64,000 bases of DNA from Tolypeutes matacus (GCA_026826555.1 JAKSZT010054396.1:20456887-20520886); one strand, 5' to 3'. Shown: positions 33,138 through 44,335, numbered from the stretch's first letter. A program made the numbers and translations. Notes: a model not told the origin generated them from the sequence alone.

Positions 33138-33198
33138 TCTCCTCCCTCCCTCCCTCCCTTCCTTCTTTCCTTCCTTCCATCATTCTTTCTTTCCTTCC
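33138..33198. repeat. TC/TTCC-rich low-complexity tract
   Basis: CTCC, TTCC and TTTC units without interruption over about 60 bases. It abuts the L2 terminus that follows. Confidence 0.9.
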
Positions 33199-34055
33199 AC
33201 AAATACCTATTGAGTGCCTACTACTTATTGTCCAGGGATTGTTCAAGGGACAGGGGATACAGCAGGAGGAAACAGACAATAATCAAGATAAATAAATAAA
33301 ATATGAATTTCTGATGGTGATAAGTACTATGGAAAAGCATAAATTAGGTATAAGGCCAGGGAGTGGAAAATGGAGATGGAAGAGAGAGAAGTTTGCAATA
33401 ACCAGATAGAATAACCAGGGAAGACCTCATTGGGCAGGTGACATTCAAGTAAAACCCTGAAGGAGGATGAGGGAGGAGAAATATGGATATGGGGGCCTAG
33501 GATGAGGGAACATTCCAGCAGAAGGAACAAGTGCAAATGCCAGATCATGGGTCCTCGTGGACCATGGTGAGGCTTTCTTAAGAAACCCGGAAGCCATGGG
33601 AAGATAATAGGCAGACAAGTGACGTAATATGACTTATGCTCTAAAAGTGTTACTCTGGCTGTTGTGTTTAGAGTAGGCCAAAGGAAGGCAAGAATGGAAG
33701 CAAGGAGAACAGTGAAGAGGCTATTGGGATGATTCTGGATATATTTTTGGAGAGAGAGTGGAGATGATTTGTTGATGGAACCTTTGAACAATGGGAAACC
33801 AAGTGTGAGTGAGATCAAAGATTGCTCTGCATTTTTTGTTTGTTTGTTTGTTTTTTGTCCCAGGCAATGAGACAAAAGGAGGATGTTTCTTTTTATAGAG
33901 ATAACAGCTGCAAAATGAGTAAGTTTGGGAGAGTAGGTCGGGAGTTCAGTCTTGAATATGCTAAATTTGAGAAGTATATAAGGCAACCAAGTAAGGCTAC
34001 TGGGTGTGAGCCCAAATTGAGGTACAAAGAAGGCTGTCACTATGTAGATATTTAG
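33199..34055 (-). mobile_element. L2, antisense, long 3' segment
   Basis: ACAAATACCTATTGAGTGCC, GGGGATACAGCAGGAGG, ACCAGGGAAGACCTCATTGG, GAACATTCCAGCAGAAGG, GGAAGCCATGGGAAG, GTTACTCTGGCTGTTGTG, GAGGCTATTGGGATGATTC and GGATATATTTTTGGAGAG appear in exact antisense L2 order. A 237-codon open frame on the minus strand (34040-33327) lies in this diverged element and crosses L2 noncoding sequence. I take it as fortuitous. Confidence 0.85.
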
Positions 34056-34649
34056 TAAGGCTTCAGCATAAAAATATTCTCTTTTCCTTTTCCATCACCA
34101 ACTTTATTTCACAATTTTATTCCAAATCCAGTTTCATTCTTTTTGTACTCATCCCAAATAAGAGTGATGTTGCTGTCCTGGAACTGAAATTCTCCTAGAG
34201 TGGATAATAGATAAAATACCAACTTTCTCACTAAAATATGATTTTCCTTTAAAAAAAAAAAAAAAGAATTCTTCATTAAAATAGAAATAGAAATTTTAAA
34301 AGTGAAAAATAGCAAGAAAAACATGTCATCAGCAATTATCTACAGATCCATTACAAACTCAAATCAAGAACAAATGGATCAAGAATTAAGAAACTATCCA
34401 CCATTAGACTCATTTCGTGACATTCCTCTATTTTCAACTTAACATCAATTCTTACTAACCTAAATGCTGATTTTCAATTTTGCCTCCAGAAGAGCCTTTA
34501 CATTCTCTCATCTATGTTACTCACATTTCACATTTTTGGTAACAATTTCCCTTTTTCATGGCCTCCCATCCAACTGTGGAGTCAAAACAGACTTTGGTTC
34601 TTCTCGCCTACAGCTTACACTGTAAAAAAAAATGTCATGACTTGTAACT
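34056..34649. other. No recognised feature
   Basis: AT-rich with an A run at about 34249-34265. Nothing assignable. Confidence 0.4.
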
Positions 34650-35745
34650 CTTACTCTTAACTCTCACTAAATGAATATTCTTAGTTTAAACTTCTCCTTG
34701 TCTTTCTCTAAATCTCTATTACTCCATCTTTCCTGATATTGACCAAATCAGAAAAGTTAGAGGAAAGATCAAATTACTTTCCTTTTCCCCCAATCTACCT
34801 AATGATACTGTGCTGATAGTCTTCCAAGCAGGAGACATATTTGAAACATTTCATTGTAAAATCTGGCTATTCTTTCTCTCTTCTCTAGCTACGTATTCCC
34901 TTTGCCTTTCTTTTCATCTCTCCATCCTTCCACTTATCCACCCAACCATCTCTTTAACAACAACCCACAATTTTTCATAGTTTTCTAAATTGATTTTATT
35001 CTGGTCTTCTCATAGCAATGTACTGGATGAAGGAAGACAAATTTCCAATGAAGATAAGTACAAAATGAATTATTTCTACTTATCTTCCCTCTAATTTACT
35101 CCTCTCTTCTTTCAGATGCCTTCATTCCCTAGTGTATTAGTCAGCCAAAGGGGTGCTGATGCAAAATACCAGAAATCAGTTGGTTTTTATAAAGGGTATT
35201 TATTTGGGGTAGAAGTCCACAGTTACCAGGCCATAAAGTATAAGTTTCTTCCTTCACCAAAGTCTGTAATTCTCCCCTTTCCTCCTTTTTTTCCACCTAT
35301 TAGGGAAAAGTGTCATTCTCCATGCTAAGACTAATTACTACGCTTGTGCCTTTGAGCCCACACCCACCCATCTCTTTTAAGATCTTTTTAAGATCTTACC
35401 CCTTACCTGTTCTGAGACTCTTTCATCATTCTTTCATCTTGAGTCTCTCCTTCTCTGCTAGCTCCTTTCCTCTGGTCAAAACACATTTAAGTCCCTCCAA
35501 CTATAACTAATACTCATTATTTCCTGCTAACATCCCCTTGGCTTCTACATACTTTAGGACATTTATCTTTACCTACTACTTCAGTTGCCCATCATTTTCT
35601 TTCTTCTTATCCATTTGCAGTCTGGCTCACACCTTCACCACTGTCTTGAGCTGTCCACTCCAGGTTATCAGGGACCAAGTACAGTGGCGTTTTTTGAGAC
35701 TTATTATCCTCAATTCTTCTCTGTAGAATTTAACACCAGATGAAG
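34650..35745 (+). mobile_element. L2 ORF2-region fragments, sense, decayed
   Basis: Pyrimidine-rich sequence including GTCTGGCTCACACCTTCACCACTG, then AGCTGTCCACTCCAGGTTATCAGGG, TTATCCTCAATTCTTC and GTAGAATTTAACACC, resembling the L2 stretch that reads 'cactgaaactgctctcgtcaagg' to 'gcatttgacac'. It is interrupted by an LTR end at 35133-35264. Limits are rough. Confidence 0.45.
35133..35264 (-). mobile_element. MaLR-type LTR 3' end, antisense
   Basis: Reads TGTATTAGTCAGCCAAAGGG on plus. The minus strand therefore ends CTGACTAATACA, preceded by TGGTATTTTGCATCAGC and CAAATAAATACCC (AATAAA-type signal). This is the 3' end of a MaLR-like LTR, 5' part missing. Confidence 0.65.
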
Positions 35746-36069
35746 TTTGGCAGAAGATGCTGTTTGTCAGTTGAAATAGGTTCTTGGTAGGGAAAGGCTG
35801 CTACACAATGATGAGTTGGTTTACTCACCTTGATCTAGTGCTCAGTCTTATGGGTCGAGAAACTGGACTTTTCCTATAAATCCAGAGATGAACAAACCCT
35901 TGAGAATAAGTTGACACTCACTAAACTCCCAAGCGATATGTGTATAAATTGGAGGGCCAAATCATTAACACAATGGTAGGCAGAACTTCTTTTCCTGGTA
36001 GTTAGCATCCAGCAAACTAGATTATGGTCACACTGTGTTCTGTGAGCACATTGTAAGCTGCAGTGTGCT
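35746..36069. other. No recognised feature
   Basis: Unassigned sequence. Confidence 0.4.
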
Positions 36070-36320
36070 GTAGTGGAATGGAAAGGCTATGAACTTAAAT
36101 AGTCCTGGCTTGATTCTGACTCCATCTTATTTGCTGGTTATATAATTTTGGAGACTCGTTTAGCCTCTCTGGCCCCAGTTCCTATATTTGCAAGAATTAA
36201 GTAAATATTATCAATTTTGGAGGATTGTTGTAAAATTTATCAATAACATATACAGAACACCTATCACAGTAATATTACATGAAAGGTATTTAATATAATC
36301 ATCATCATCACCAACAAGAA
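36070..36320 (+). mobile_element. MIR
   Basis: CCTGGCTTGATTCTGACTCC, GTTATATAATTTTGGAGAC, CTCTCTGGCCCCAGTTCC, GGATTGTTGTAAAATTTATC and CACAGTAATATTACATG-type end follow sense MIR order. Confidence 0.65.
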
Positions 36321-36499
36321 TTTTAACACTGACCTTCTAGGCATTATAGCTGACTAGGATACAAACTGTGATTATTGTGAAGTCCCTGTGGGGATGGTGA
36401 AATACAATTCAATGCAATATAATAATTTGTATGGAAATTTGTCCAAAGCATTATGCATATACCGAAAAAATACTACTTATCTGCTTGGGATTTCTCTCT

Positions 36500-36765
36500 C
36501 AGGTTTGCTGGACCAACTCCTGCCAATTTGCCACATTGCAGTTTAAATGTCCCACTTCCCCTGACCCTTTTCACTGCCAAGGACCCCTGCACTTCCTCTT
36601 TGTAGCATTCATCATGCTGTTAATTGCCTAATGTTTGTTTCCCACGCTAGACTCTCAGCTCCATGAAGCCAAGGACTCTGACTTATTCATTATTTTTATC
36701 CCTACAACCTAGTCTGGCACATCATAGGAACTCAAGCTACATTTGTTTAGTTGAATTGAGAATCG
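36500..36765 (+). mobile_element. L2 3' end
   Basis: CTAGACTCTCAGCTCCATGAAG, CCCTACAACCTAGTCTGGCAC and AACTCAAGCTACATTTG are sense L2 3'-terminal landmarks. Confidence 0.7.
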
Positions 36766-36779
36766 TGAGGCATTTGGAG

Positions 36780-37150
36780 AGATTGCATGAGGGAATGGTT
36801 AGAGATGAGTGAATACATTGTAATGACAAGATAATGTAGGGTGTTTTTGCTATAAGGAGTTCAGATAGCATGGAATGGTGAGCCATTGAAAGATTTTAAG
36901 AGACGGATATGACCCCAGGCTATAGTTTAGAAAGTTCACTGAGGCATATTATGGGGTATATATATATGAAGCTGGGGGAGAAGACAGGCATCCAAGAGTA
37001 CAGTTAGGAAGATCTTGCCAAAAACAGGTAAGAAATCATGAGAACCTGACTAAGGCACTATTCATGAGGATGAAGCAAGATGCTTGGGAATAGAATTAAT
37101 GGGATTTAGTGAACAAGTAGATGTGAGAAGAAAGCAAATTTCTAGCTTGC
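36780..37150 (-). mobile_element. L2 internal fragment, antisense
   Basis: GAATGGTGAGCCATTGAAAG, TTTTAAGAGACGGATATGACC and GAAAGTTCACTGAGGCA correspond to the antisense L2 block reading 'gaagccattggagggttttgag'. It is oriented opposite to the L2 at 36500, so they are separate insertions. Confidence 0.65.
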
Positions 37151-37169
37151 TTGGTGGATGGTGGGAGAA

Positions 37170-37340
37170 AAAACATTGTAATCCAAAGATGATGAACTTT
37201 GACGTCAGACAACTATGAAGTAACATTCGGTGACATTAGATAATATTCCTCATTGAGTCTTAGTTTTCACATCTGTAAAATGGAAACTTTAATATATACC
37301 TTTTAGGGTTGGTTTGGGTCTAAAGTGCCTGGTACCTACT
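37170..37340 (+). mobile_element. MIR
   Basis: GATGAACTTTGACGTCAGAC, TCCTCATTGAGTCTTAGTTTTC, CATCTGTAAAATGGAAAC and AAAGTGCCTGGTACC are sense MIR landmarks. Confidence 0.75.
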
Positions 37341-37569
37341 GATCAGAGACAACATTAACCAAAGTTAAGTGATTTTTCCCTCCCCATTCCCCATACCCAG
37401 GCCCTGACTTAAAAGAATGAAAGTAGATTCAGTGGGGAAGACTGATAATTTGGTTTTGCAAACTTAGTTTTAGACATCTTTGTAGTAGTTATATTTCGAA
37501 TACACAATAAAAGATCTTAAAACTGAAACTAGGCTCAACAATATTGTAGGGTTCTACAGCTCGTTGTTT

Positions 37570-38268
37570 AAAAGATTTTTCTTATCTGTGATAATCAGGG
37601 TGGGCTAAACATTCGCTATATTAGAAACCATGCATGTGTCCCCAGACCTCGTTTTCCTTCCTAGGTCTGGTTTTTAGAATGCTGGTGATAAACTAAGCCT
37701 GATTTATTATATGTCCATCCTGTATGGGAAAAGACTGTAACTCTAGGTATCTCTGGTCAACCTTAAGAGATATAGCAGGGGGCTATATCTGGTTGGCGTC
37801 CATCTCCCATATGGGGGGACCTGGGTTCGATCCCCGGGACCTCCTGGTAAAAATTTAAGGGATATATGGAGGGTGCGTGGGCTGCCAGGCCCTGTGCGCG
37901 GGCGCACCACCAGTTCCCGCGAGCCACGCAGCAAGATGATGACATAATAGGGGAGTGACACAAGGGAGAGGCAGGATGAGACGCGCCGAAAAACCAGCAA
38001 CTAAGGTTGCGCGGGCAGGATGCCTCTCTCCTACATCGGAGATTCCAGGGATTGAATCCCGGTGAGGACAGGAGGAGAGGGATGAGAGGAGAGGGCAGAA
38101 GATGGACACAGAGTTGCCCAGCGAATGGACACAGAAACAGCAAAAACGGGGGGGAGGGGAGGGGGTGTAAAAATGGATAAAAGTAAATAAATAAATAAAT
38201 CCTTAAAAAAGAAAATAAATAAATAAATAAATAAAGAAGTTGCCTAAAAAAAAAAAAGATTTTTCTTA
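37570..38268 (+). mobile_element. Young compound L1-mediated retroinsertion (unknown 5' segment plus dimeric DAS-SINE)
   Basis: Perfect 15 bp target copies AAAAGATTTTTCTTA sit at 37570-37584 and 38254-38268. The left copy is preceded by TT, giving the standard TT/AAAA L1 endonuclease site. Between them are about 190 bases (37585-37774) that are not SINE, then a full dimeric SINE (37775-38236), an extra GAAGTTGCCT, and a poly-A of about 12. The duplication brackets all of it, so a longer RNA containing the SINE appears to have been copied as one piece. No protein is encoded. Confidence 0.8.
37775..38236 (+). mobile_element. Dimeric DAS-SINE-type element, CpG-rich
   Basis: First tRNA-like unit: GGGGGCTATATCTGGTTGGC start and B box GGTTCGATCCC near 37826. 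Second unit: GGGATTGAATCCC near 38048, with an A-box-like start near 38000. A linker contains GCGCGGGCGC. The tail is (AAAT)n-like from 38186. Unmutated CpGs imply recent origin. It is part of the compound insertion 37570-38268. Confidence 0.92.
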
Positions 38269-38349
38269 AACAAGACATGCATTTTTCCCCCCTTTATGGA
38301 CTTTTGGAACCTAGAACTTGTTTTGAATAGAATAAATTGAAACAGATTA

Positions 38350-38550
38350 GCCCTGTCAAATATTAGGCAGAATATAGACTTTGGAATCAGACCTGATAGA
38401 GGAAAGTATCTAATTTTGCCTTAGATTATCTAAGAAATGGAACTGCTGGATGTTATCACTCAGTACTGTGCAAGGATGAAATACTGTGCTGCAAAATACC
38501 TACCGGTATGCTTGGACTGCAGAGACTCAATAAATGTACATTTATTTCAC
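38350..38550 (+). mobile_element. MIR
   Basis: AGACTTTGGAATCAGACCTG, TTTGCCTTAGATTATCTAAG and ACTCAATAAATGTACA follow a decayed sense MIR. Confidence 0.55.
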
Positions 38551-40206
38551 TTACAGGCCTAAATTACAACAAAAATATTTCAACAGAGTTTTTTTTAATA
38601 ACCACCTAAATTCCCATGGGCTGATGCATTGAGAATATATACTTTCAGCCAAATCTCCACTCTCTGCAGCTACACTATTCAACAAAGATTGTCTATAATC
38701 ATGTGCTGACCAAAGACAATGTAAGATATGGAATCAAAGGCCAACTCAATAACATTTGGGGCAAATTAGAATACTAAAATAGAAATGCATACTAGAATTG
38801 AAATTCAATATGAAGTAAAGTGGAAAATGTAATTTGGTTATCTCTCAATTATCCAGAAAATAGTTCCTCACAGTGCCTTACAACTCCCAAGCATTCTCTG
38901 CACAGACGAAACCAGAGAGCAAATCTGTATTAATTTGATTTGGTGCTAAGTTTTATTTGGTCAGATCTTCTCTAATGGCATCTTTGCCACAAAGATGCAC
39001 AATTTGAAAAAACAAAACAAACAAAAACTTTTCCAGCAGTGCAGAAAGAAAATAAATATCTTCTTGAAACCTCAAATCTTTTTATCTATAAAGTTGTGAA
39101 CCATTCTCAACTATTACTCCTAAGTCATCAGTTAATGTGTTAATCTACATTAACGAAGGATTACTGTTTGAACTTTGTATAAGCTTTAAATTTCTATCAT
39201 TTAAGTCAAATTAAATAATGGATGCTACTCAATGATGCCATTTTTTTTTTAAAGAAACACAGATAAAAGATATTTTATAATAAGAGTTCTAGCAAGTTTG
39301 CTGGGATCTAATATTAGCAAGCATATCACCTATAACTCAGGTTGTGGTAAGAATTCCTCAGGGGAATTCTGATTCTGCCTCAGAATTCTGTTAGGCAGAA
39401 TTAGGCATTCCTTCTGTCAAATTAATCTGATTCTAAAGCCCATGCTCTTTCTAATATACTACAGGTTAAATTGGTTTAAACATGCTCTGTTCATTAAGAG
39501 GTTTCAAAAGTCTGCAAAAACGTGTGTGTGCATTTGTGTGTGTTGTGTATGTGTGTATTTGAGATGAGGTAGCAAGCCAAGGAATCAAATAGTCCTTTTT
39601 ATGAACTGATTAAATTCAGTAACCTGAATTCAACCTCAATAGTGCTTTTCAAATGTTTAAATGAAGTTTTCGAGTAAATCTAGAACTGTGATTTGTGTGA
39701 AAAGGGATTCTTGGTTTGAAATGGGATAAATGGTCTTATTTCATTGCTTTTTTTAGTAACTTAATATTTTGGTTGCCATCTTATTATCTGGCATAATCTT
39801 TACAAAAGAGAAGCGATGTGGATTGGTAAAAGAGCCCCTGAAACTAAAGCTGGTAATTTAATTATGGCAATTGTTTAAGAAGAGTATCAGAAATGGATGG
39901 TACGATTTGACTTTGTGATATTAAGTAGTTGAGTTACTGTTGGTAATAAATAGAAAAGTCAAAAACCAATATTACACAAATATGATCTCACTTATTATTT
40001 TCTTTTAGGTCTTATAACCAACTGCCCTGGTTGGCTCGGGACTTTCCCAGTGTTAGCTCTGAAGACTTCCCTTAGTCCCAGGCAAACTGGACAGTTAGTC
40101 ACCATATTTATAACCCTAGCTATAAAATAGTTAATGCCTCCTAAAAAGCATTTCGAATACTATCCAAAAACTTTTTTAAAGTCTTTTGAAAAGGATAGGA
40201 TGACAT
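38551..40206. other. Repeat-poor, no gene
   Basis: AT-rich with a (GT)n-like stretch at about 39521-39560 and A/C-rich runs near 39010. No coding frame or RNA gene is credible. Confidence 0.45.
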
Positions 40207-40210
40207 GAAA

Positions 40211-40249
<39 letters not shown>

Positions 40250-40259
40250 TTTTTTTTTT
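40207..40259. repeat. (TTTTC)n then poly-T
   Basis: Four to five TTTTC units run into about 29 Ts. Confidence 0.95.
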
Positions 40260-40393
40260 GGTAATAAAGCATCTGTCATTTGTATTTATATTTTCAATAG
40301 ATGAAAACTTTTTTTTTTCCAAATCTAAATATTCCTTGAATTTGAATCAGGGGGATGGAAGTATTATCTGCCAGTACAAAACCCCTCTTCCGG

Positions 40394-40520
40394 TGTTTTA
40401 CGATCTCATTTTGCCCTGAGGTGTAGCCTGTGGTTATAAACTTAAAGCCACCCAGTTGGCTTTGTTCACAGAGTGCAAATACCACATCTTAGCAGTCAGT
40501 CTTTAATTTTCTGCTGTACT
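40394..40520. repeat. Local direct duplication, left copy (127 bp)
   Basis: Begins TGTTTTACGATCTC and ends CTGCTGTACT. It is closely matched by 40976-41103, with about ten differences by eye. The copies are 582 bases apart and flanking sequence does not match. Confidence 0.9.
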
Positions 40521-40975
40521 TGCTGCATCTTGTCAAATCTGAGACCCTGTAAACAAGCATAACCTGGGCACTAAAGAGACCCCCTCAGCTTGGCGAACAA
40601 GTGGCCAAATCACCTTTGCTAGTGAATTCCAACCTCTCAAATTAAGACTCTTGTTCCCCCTCTGTGTTTACTCTGAGTCCCAGCAGCAATTGCCTCTCTA
40701 AATTTGGGTCACTTTGCTGTGGAGTGAGTCCCTGGGAGGCACTATATTCAAAGCTGCAGCCGTTTATGGTCCAGCACTGCTGGTTTGAGCAGTTCTTCCC
40801 TGTTGTAGCAGAGCTAGGGGCAAAGGTGAATAGGTGACTTCTATTCCACCTGCTTCTGTTGTTTTTTCTTTTAAATCCTCCTAAATGAACTTTTAAGTGT
40901 GAACTTTTTGCAATGGTTTCCCAGCTAAAGAACAACCTCAGAGGCAGCTGCAGCCTTTTCAAAGCCATGGGCTGA
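40521..40975. other. Unique spacer between direct duplicates
   Basis: No recognised repeat. The right duplicate plus the spacer gives a 142-codon minus-strand frame (41070-40642), and the left duplicate lies in a separate 63-codon minus-strand frame (40485-40294). Neither has a known product. Confidence 0.4.
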
Positions 40976-41103
40976 TGTTTTACGATCTCATTTTGCCCTG
41001 AGGTGTAGCCTGTGGTTATAAACTTAAAGCCACCCAGTTGTCTTTGTTCACAGAGTGAAAACACCAACATCTTAGTAGTTAGTCTTTAATTCTCTGCTGT
41101 ACT
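40976..41103. repeat. Local direct duplication, right copy (128 bp)
   Basis: The second copy of the 40394-40520 segment in the same orientation. Confidence 0.9.
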
Positions 41104-41414
41104 CTCCCAATTTCTGTTCACACACTCTCACTAATCTGTCAACCAGTGGCTAGTGCCAGTGTTAACTGCGCAGACTCGCCAGTGTATTTCTTTGCCTAAA
41201 GGCTGCGGGAGGTTGGCAGCTGAAACCACTCAGATCAAAGATGAATCAGTAAGTCAGAAGTTTCTCCCTCCCCCCACTTCAAATGGTAAAGCTGGAATTG
41301 ATTTTAGAAATCAGCGAGCCAAAATCCTGGACATTACCTACAGGCCCGGAAAGGTTACAATAGCAAGTTGTTGCTGCATCACAGATTACCCATTTTATAG
41401 TGAAAACTTGGAAG
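41104..41414. other. No recognised feature
   Basis: Unassigned; a 117-codon open frame at 41153-41506 runs into a MIR and has no recognisable product. Confidence 0.45.
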
Positions 41415-41680
41415 GTGTAGTGGTTACAGTCAAGGGCAGTGGAGCCAGTCTGCCTGGGTTCAGTTCCTGGCCCCCCCAACTTTTTAACTGTGTGGCCTTG
41501 GACTAAATATTTAATCTCTCTCTGTGCCTTAGTTTTTCTATCAGGAAAATAGGGATAATAATAGTATCTACCTCAAAGAATTATTTTGAAGACTAATTGA
41601 GTCAGTATCTGTAAAGAACTTAGAAAAGTGCCTGGCACAAAGTAAGAGCCATACAATCCCTAGCTGCCATTAGTAGTATT
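41415..41680 (+). mobile_element. MIR, near full-length
   Basis: GTAGTGGTTACAGTCAAGGG, AGCCAGTCTGCCTGGGTTC, CTGTGTGGCCTTGGAC, ATAGGGATAATAATAGTATC and AAAAGTGCCTGGCACAAAG form a classic MIR. Confidence 0.92.
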
Positions 41681-41814
41681 AGTCCCATGCCCAGGAGTCC
41701 ATCAAATACTCTGATATATTCCTTGGTTCTTAGGATAACATCTATATTGTTTGGCTTTGTTGATCATAGTTGCCAATATTGTTGGTCTGTTTACTATGGT
41801 CCCAGCTCTAAATA

Positions 41815-42030
41815 AACATTTTACACAAATCTCATTTAAACTTTCTAAAGCCCAATAAAGTTGGTGCAATCACTATCCCCACCCTACACGGGAGGAACTG
41901 ATGATTCAGCAGGGTTGAATTTGATGCTCAAGGTCACCAGCTAGTAAATGACAGAGCTGGGACTCATACCCAGGTGTCCCTGACCTGAGAACCCATAGAT
42001 TTGACTCCTCTGCCACCTGCCTCACATCAA
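41815..42030 (-). mobile_element. MIR, antisense
   Basis: CTAAAGCCCAATAAAGTTGG, CCTACACGGGAGGAACTGATG, AAGGTCACCAGCTAGTAAATG and GAGCTGGGACTCATACCC follow antisense MIR. Confidence 0.8.
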
Positions 42031-42349
42031 GCTACTTTCCCCTCCTCTAGGTGACTAGTTATTGAACCAAAATTATACCTGGTGGCCAGTTCACTGGTGG
42101 CAAGTTCTAGCAGATGTGGGCATATTGTCTGAGCACTCCCACATTGTACCAATTCTGCATTTGCCCTTCAAAAATTTCTCATTGACTAATAATTCCCTGG
42201 GGAGGGGATGGCTGGAACTGCTTCTGCTCGCAGAAAGGACCCACCATGGACCAGCCTCTTCCCTCTTGAGCCCTACAGTTCTGGGATGGGCATCCAAGCT
42301 ACCTCCAAGAGAACCTGGGAGGCTGGCAACATAGGCCCCAAGGAGCCCT

Positions 42350-42545
42350 TGTTCTTCAGTGGTGCTGGGTTAGTGGAAAGAGTGTGGGTTGAGAGTCTGA
42401 GATACCTCAGTTCAGATCCCAGCTCCTACTTGTTGTCGGGCTTCTATTCTCAACCCACACTTTCTATGCCTCGGTTCCCTCCTTTGTAAAATGGGGGTTA
42501 TGGGCTCTACTTTGAGGGCTTATACGAGCATTAAATGAGTCTCTG
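42350..42545 (+). mobile_element. MIR
   Basis: GTGGAAAGAGTGTGGGTTGAG, TCAGATCCCAGCTCCTACTTG, CTCGGTTCCCTCCTTTG and TAAAATGGGGGTTATGGG follow sense MIR. Confidence 0.75.
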
Positions 42546-42655
42546 GAGTCACTGTCTGGATTCAAATTCTGGCTCCCCCACCTAAATAGCTGTATGACCT
42601 TAGGGCAAACTACATAGGCTTTCTGAGCCTGTTGCCTCATCAGTAAAGAACGGGG
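42546..42655 (+). mobile_element. MIR fragment
   Basis: ATTCAAATTCTGGCTCCCCC, TAGCTGTATGACCTTAGGGC and GCCTGTTGCCTCATCAG match the MIR middle, directly after another MIR, so two insertions adjoin. Confidence 0.7.
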
Positions 42656-43292
42656 ACTCCATCATTTCTTCCTGGCATTCCTTTCTCACTCTCTCACTAT
42701 ACCTCTGGGTTACATGTGGGCCAACACAGAGAATTCAGATTTTATGTTCTGGCTTTTAATATAAACGAAGGAAGTTCTTTAAGAGGAAAGTTTTTGTTGT
42801 GTGGTGAAAGCACATGTAGCTCAGGGGTGGGGGAAAGGGCACTTACTCATTTCTGGATCCTAGGACCCAGCAGAGTACCCAGCAGGGATACCAACAAATA
42901 GTTGGTTTTTAAATATTTTAAATATAGTGGTTTTTAAAATGGGAAGAAAATTAATTGACCTTAGTGGGTTAGTTCATAACCTCTGCCAATATCACACATG
43001 CCGCAGACTTGCTGTGGGATCAAGTATAAATAACATAACATCCCTGGTCATCATTACCTAGAATCACTTACAGGAGCTGTGGACCTAGCCTTTGTGCATA
43101 ATGATACTCAGATGTTTACTGCACGAATGAATGAATAAATGAATGCGTTCCCTTACAACCAGGGCCTTATTTATAATCATTGGATCACTGCCTTTTTAAT
43201 AAAATTCCATGAGTGTGGATGTTCAGTAAAGCTTTCTACATCTGCATAGTTGTGCCTAAATAAGGGACAGATCTTTTATTCTACACTAAGAG
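42656..43292. other. No recognised feature
   Basis: Unassigned. A short GAATGAATAAATGAATG run lies near 43125-43144. Confidence 0.45.
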
Positions 43293-43468
43293 CAGTGGTC
43301 CCCAAACTTAGCTGAACATTGGAATCATCTGGGGAGCTCTTGAAACTCTCCAATGCCCAAACACAACCCAAACCAATGACATCAGAATCTCTGGAAGTGG
43401 GACCCAGGCATCAGTACCTTTTAAAATTCCCACATGATTCCAACATACAGCCATGTTTGGAAACCACT
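43293..43468 (+). mobile_element. MER5-type hAT (MER5/MER58-like)
   Basis: Starts CAGTGGTCCCCAAACTTAG and ends GTTTGGAAACCACTA, imperfect terminal inverted repeats. Internal ATTGGAATCATCTGGGG and AGAATCTCTGGAAGTGGG match the family. Confidence 0.85.
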
Positions 43469-43479
43469 AACTTGCAGAG

Positions 43480-43780
43480 AAGGCTGAAAAATCTCTATTT
43501 GTGCTCCAACCTCTCCCTGTACTTCTGGGCATAAATTTCCAATTACCTGCTAAGTAGCCTTGCCTGGTTGCCTCCATGGCTCTTCAAACTAAATGTATCA
43601 GAAGGAGCTCATTCCTTTCTCTCTGCAAACTTGCTCTTTCTCCTATGCACCCAGAGTGGGTCCTGGTGCCTCCAGCTTCTCTGTCACCTTGGCATCATGT
43701 GACTCTTCACTGTTTCCCACCCCACTCTCACCCCAAGCACAGATGCTCCTCCCATCAGTTCTGCTGACCATATTGCCCTA
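43480..43780 (+). mobile_element. L2 ORF2-region fragment, decayed
   Basis: CTTCACTGTTTCCCACCCC and CACAGATGCTCCTCCCATC, together with TTCTCTGTCACCTTGGCATC, resemble the L2 stretch around 'cctgctcctcccacag'. Two overlapping frames here have no other support. Confidence 0.4.
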
Positions 43781-44209
43781 CAGGGGGGCCTTTGAAGGCC
43801 TTGGGGGAGTTTTTGGGATGGGGATGGGGTGGGAGGGGAGGGATACTAGTAGACTTAACATTTGGGGCCTTCCCTACCTTCACACAGAGCAGCTCCTTTA
43901 AAAAAAAAAACAATCTGATTAATATATTGAAGTTCTATGAAAGATTTCACTTAAAATGATTTCTACCTGCTTAAGCAATAGAAAGAAAAATGAAAGCAGT
44001 GTGGCCGCATCTGTTTCTCAAACAGCTATACTTTTATAGGGGCTAGAACATTGGAAGTTCCCAGGATGAGTGAGCCTGGTAGCCCACTTTGGCCAAAGGG
44101 CAGGGTGGGAAAGGTGGGTGGAGGCTCAGACACAGAAAAGAGAGCTGTGAGAAGTGTGACAGGAAGGCAGGCCACAGCTTCAGAGTCAGAAGCTACTCCT
44201 CACATCTAT
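43781..44209. other. No recognised feature
   Basis: G-rich stretch at 43800-43840 and an A run near 43902-43911. Nothing assignable. Confidence 0.4.
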
Positions 44210-44335
44210 ATTAAGAGGTACTCCTTCCTTCTCACAGACGGGTAAACTGAGGTTCAGATCGGTGGAGACATTTGTCCAAGGGCACACAGCTAGAAACTGG
44301 TGGCTCCTAGATTCGAATCTGGATCTTTCTCATAA
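44210..44335 (-). mobile_element. MIR fragment, antisense
   Basis: GACGGGTAAACTGAGGTTCAG, GTCCAAGGGCACACAGCTAG and GATTCGAATCTGGATC are antisense MIR landmarks. Confidence 0.85.

Noticed and set aside
33327..34040. 237-codon open frame on the minus strand
   Set aside because: It lies within an antisense L2 remnant, crosses sequence that is noncoding in L2, and shows no recognisable domain.
37763..38278. 171-codon minus-strand frame
   Set aside because: It is the reverse complement of the dimeric SINE and its A-rich tail.
40642..41070. 142-codon minus-strand open frame
   Set aside because: It spans the right duplicate and spacer; no domain, and the other duplicate's frame ends early.
40394..41103. 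Small LTR-type element (TRIM-like)
   Set aside because: Direct repeats flank a spacer, but ends are not TG...CA and there is no primer-binding site or target duplication.
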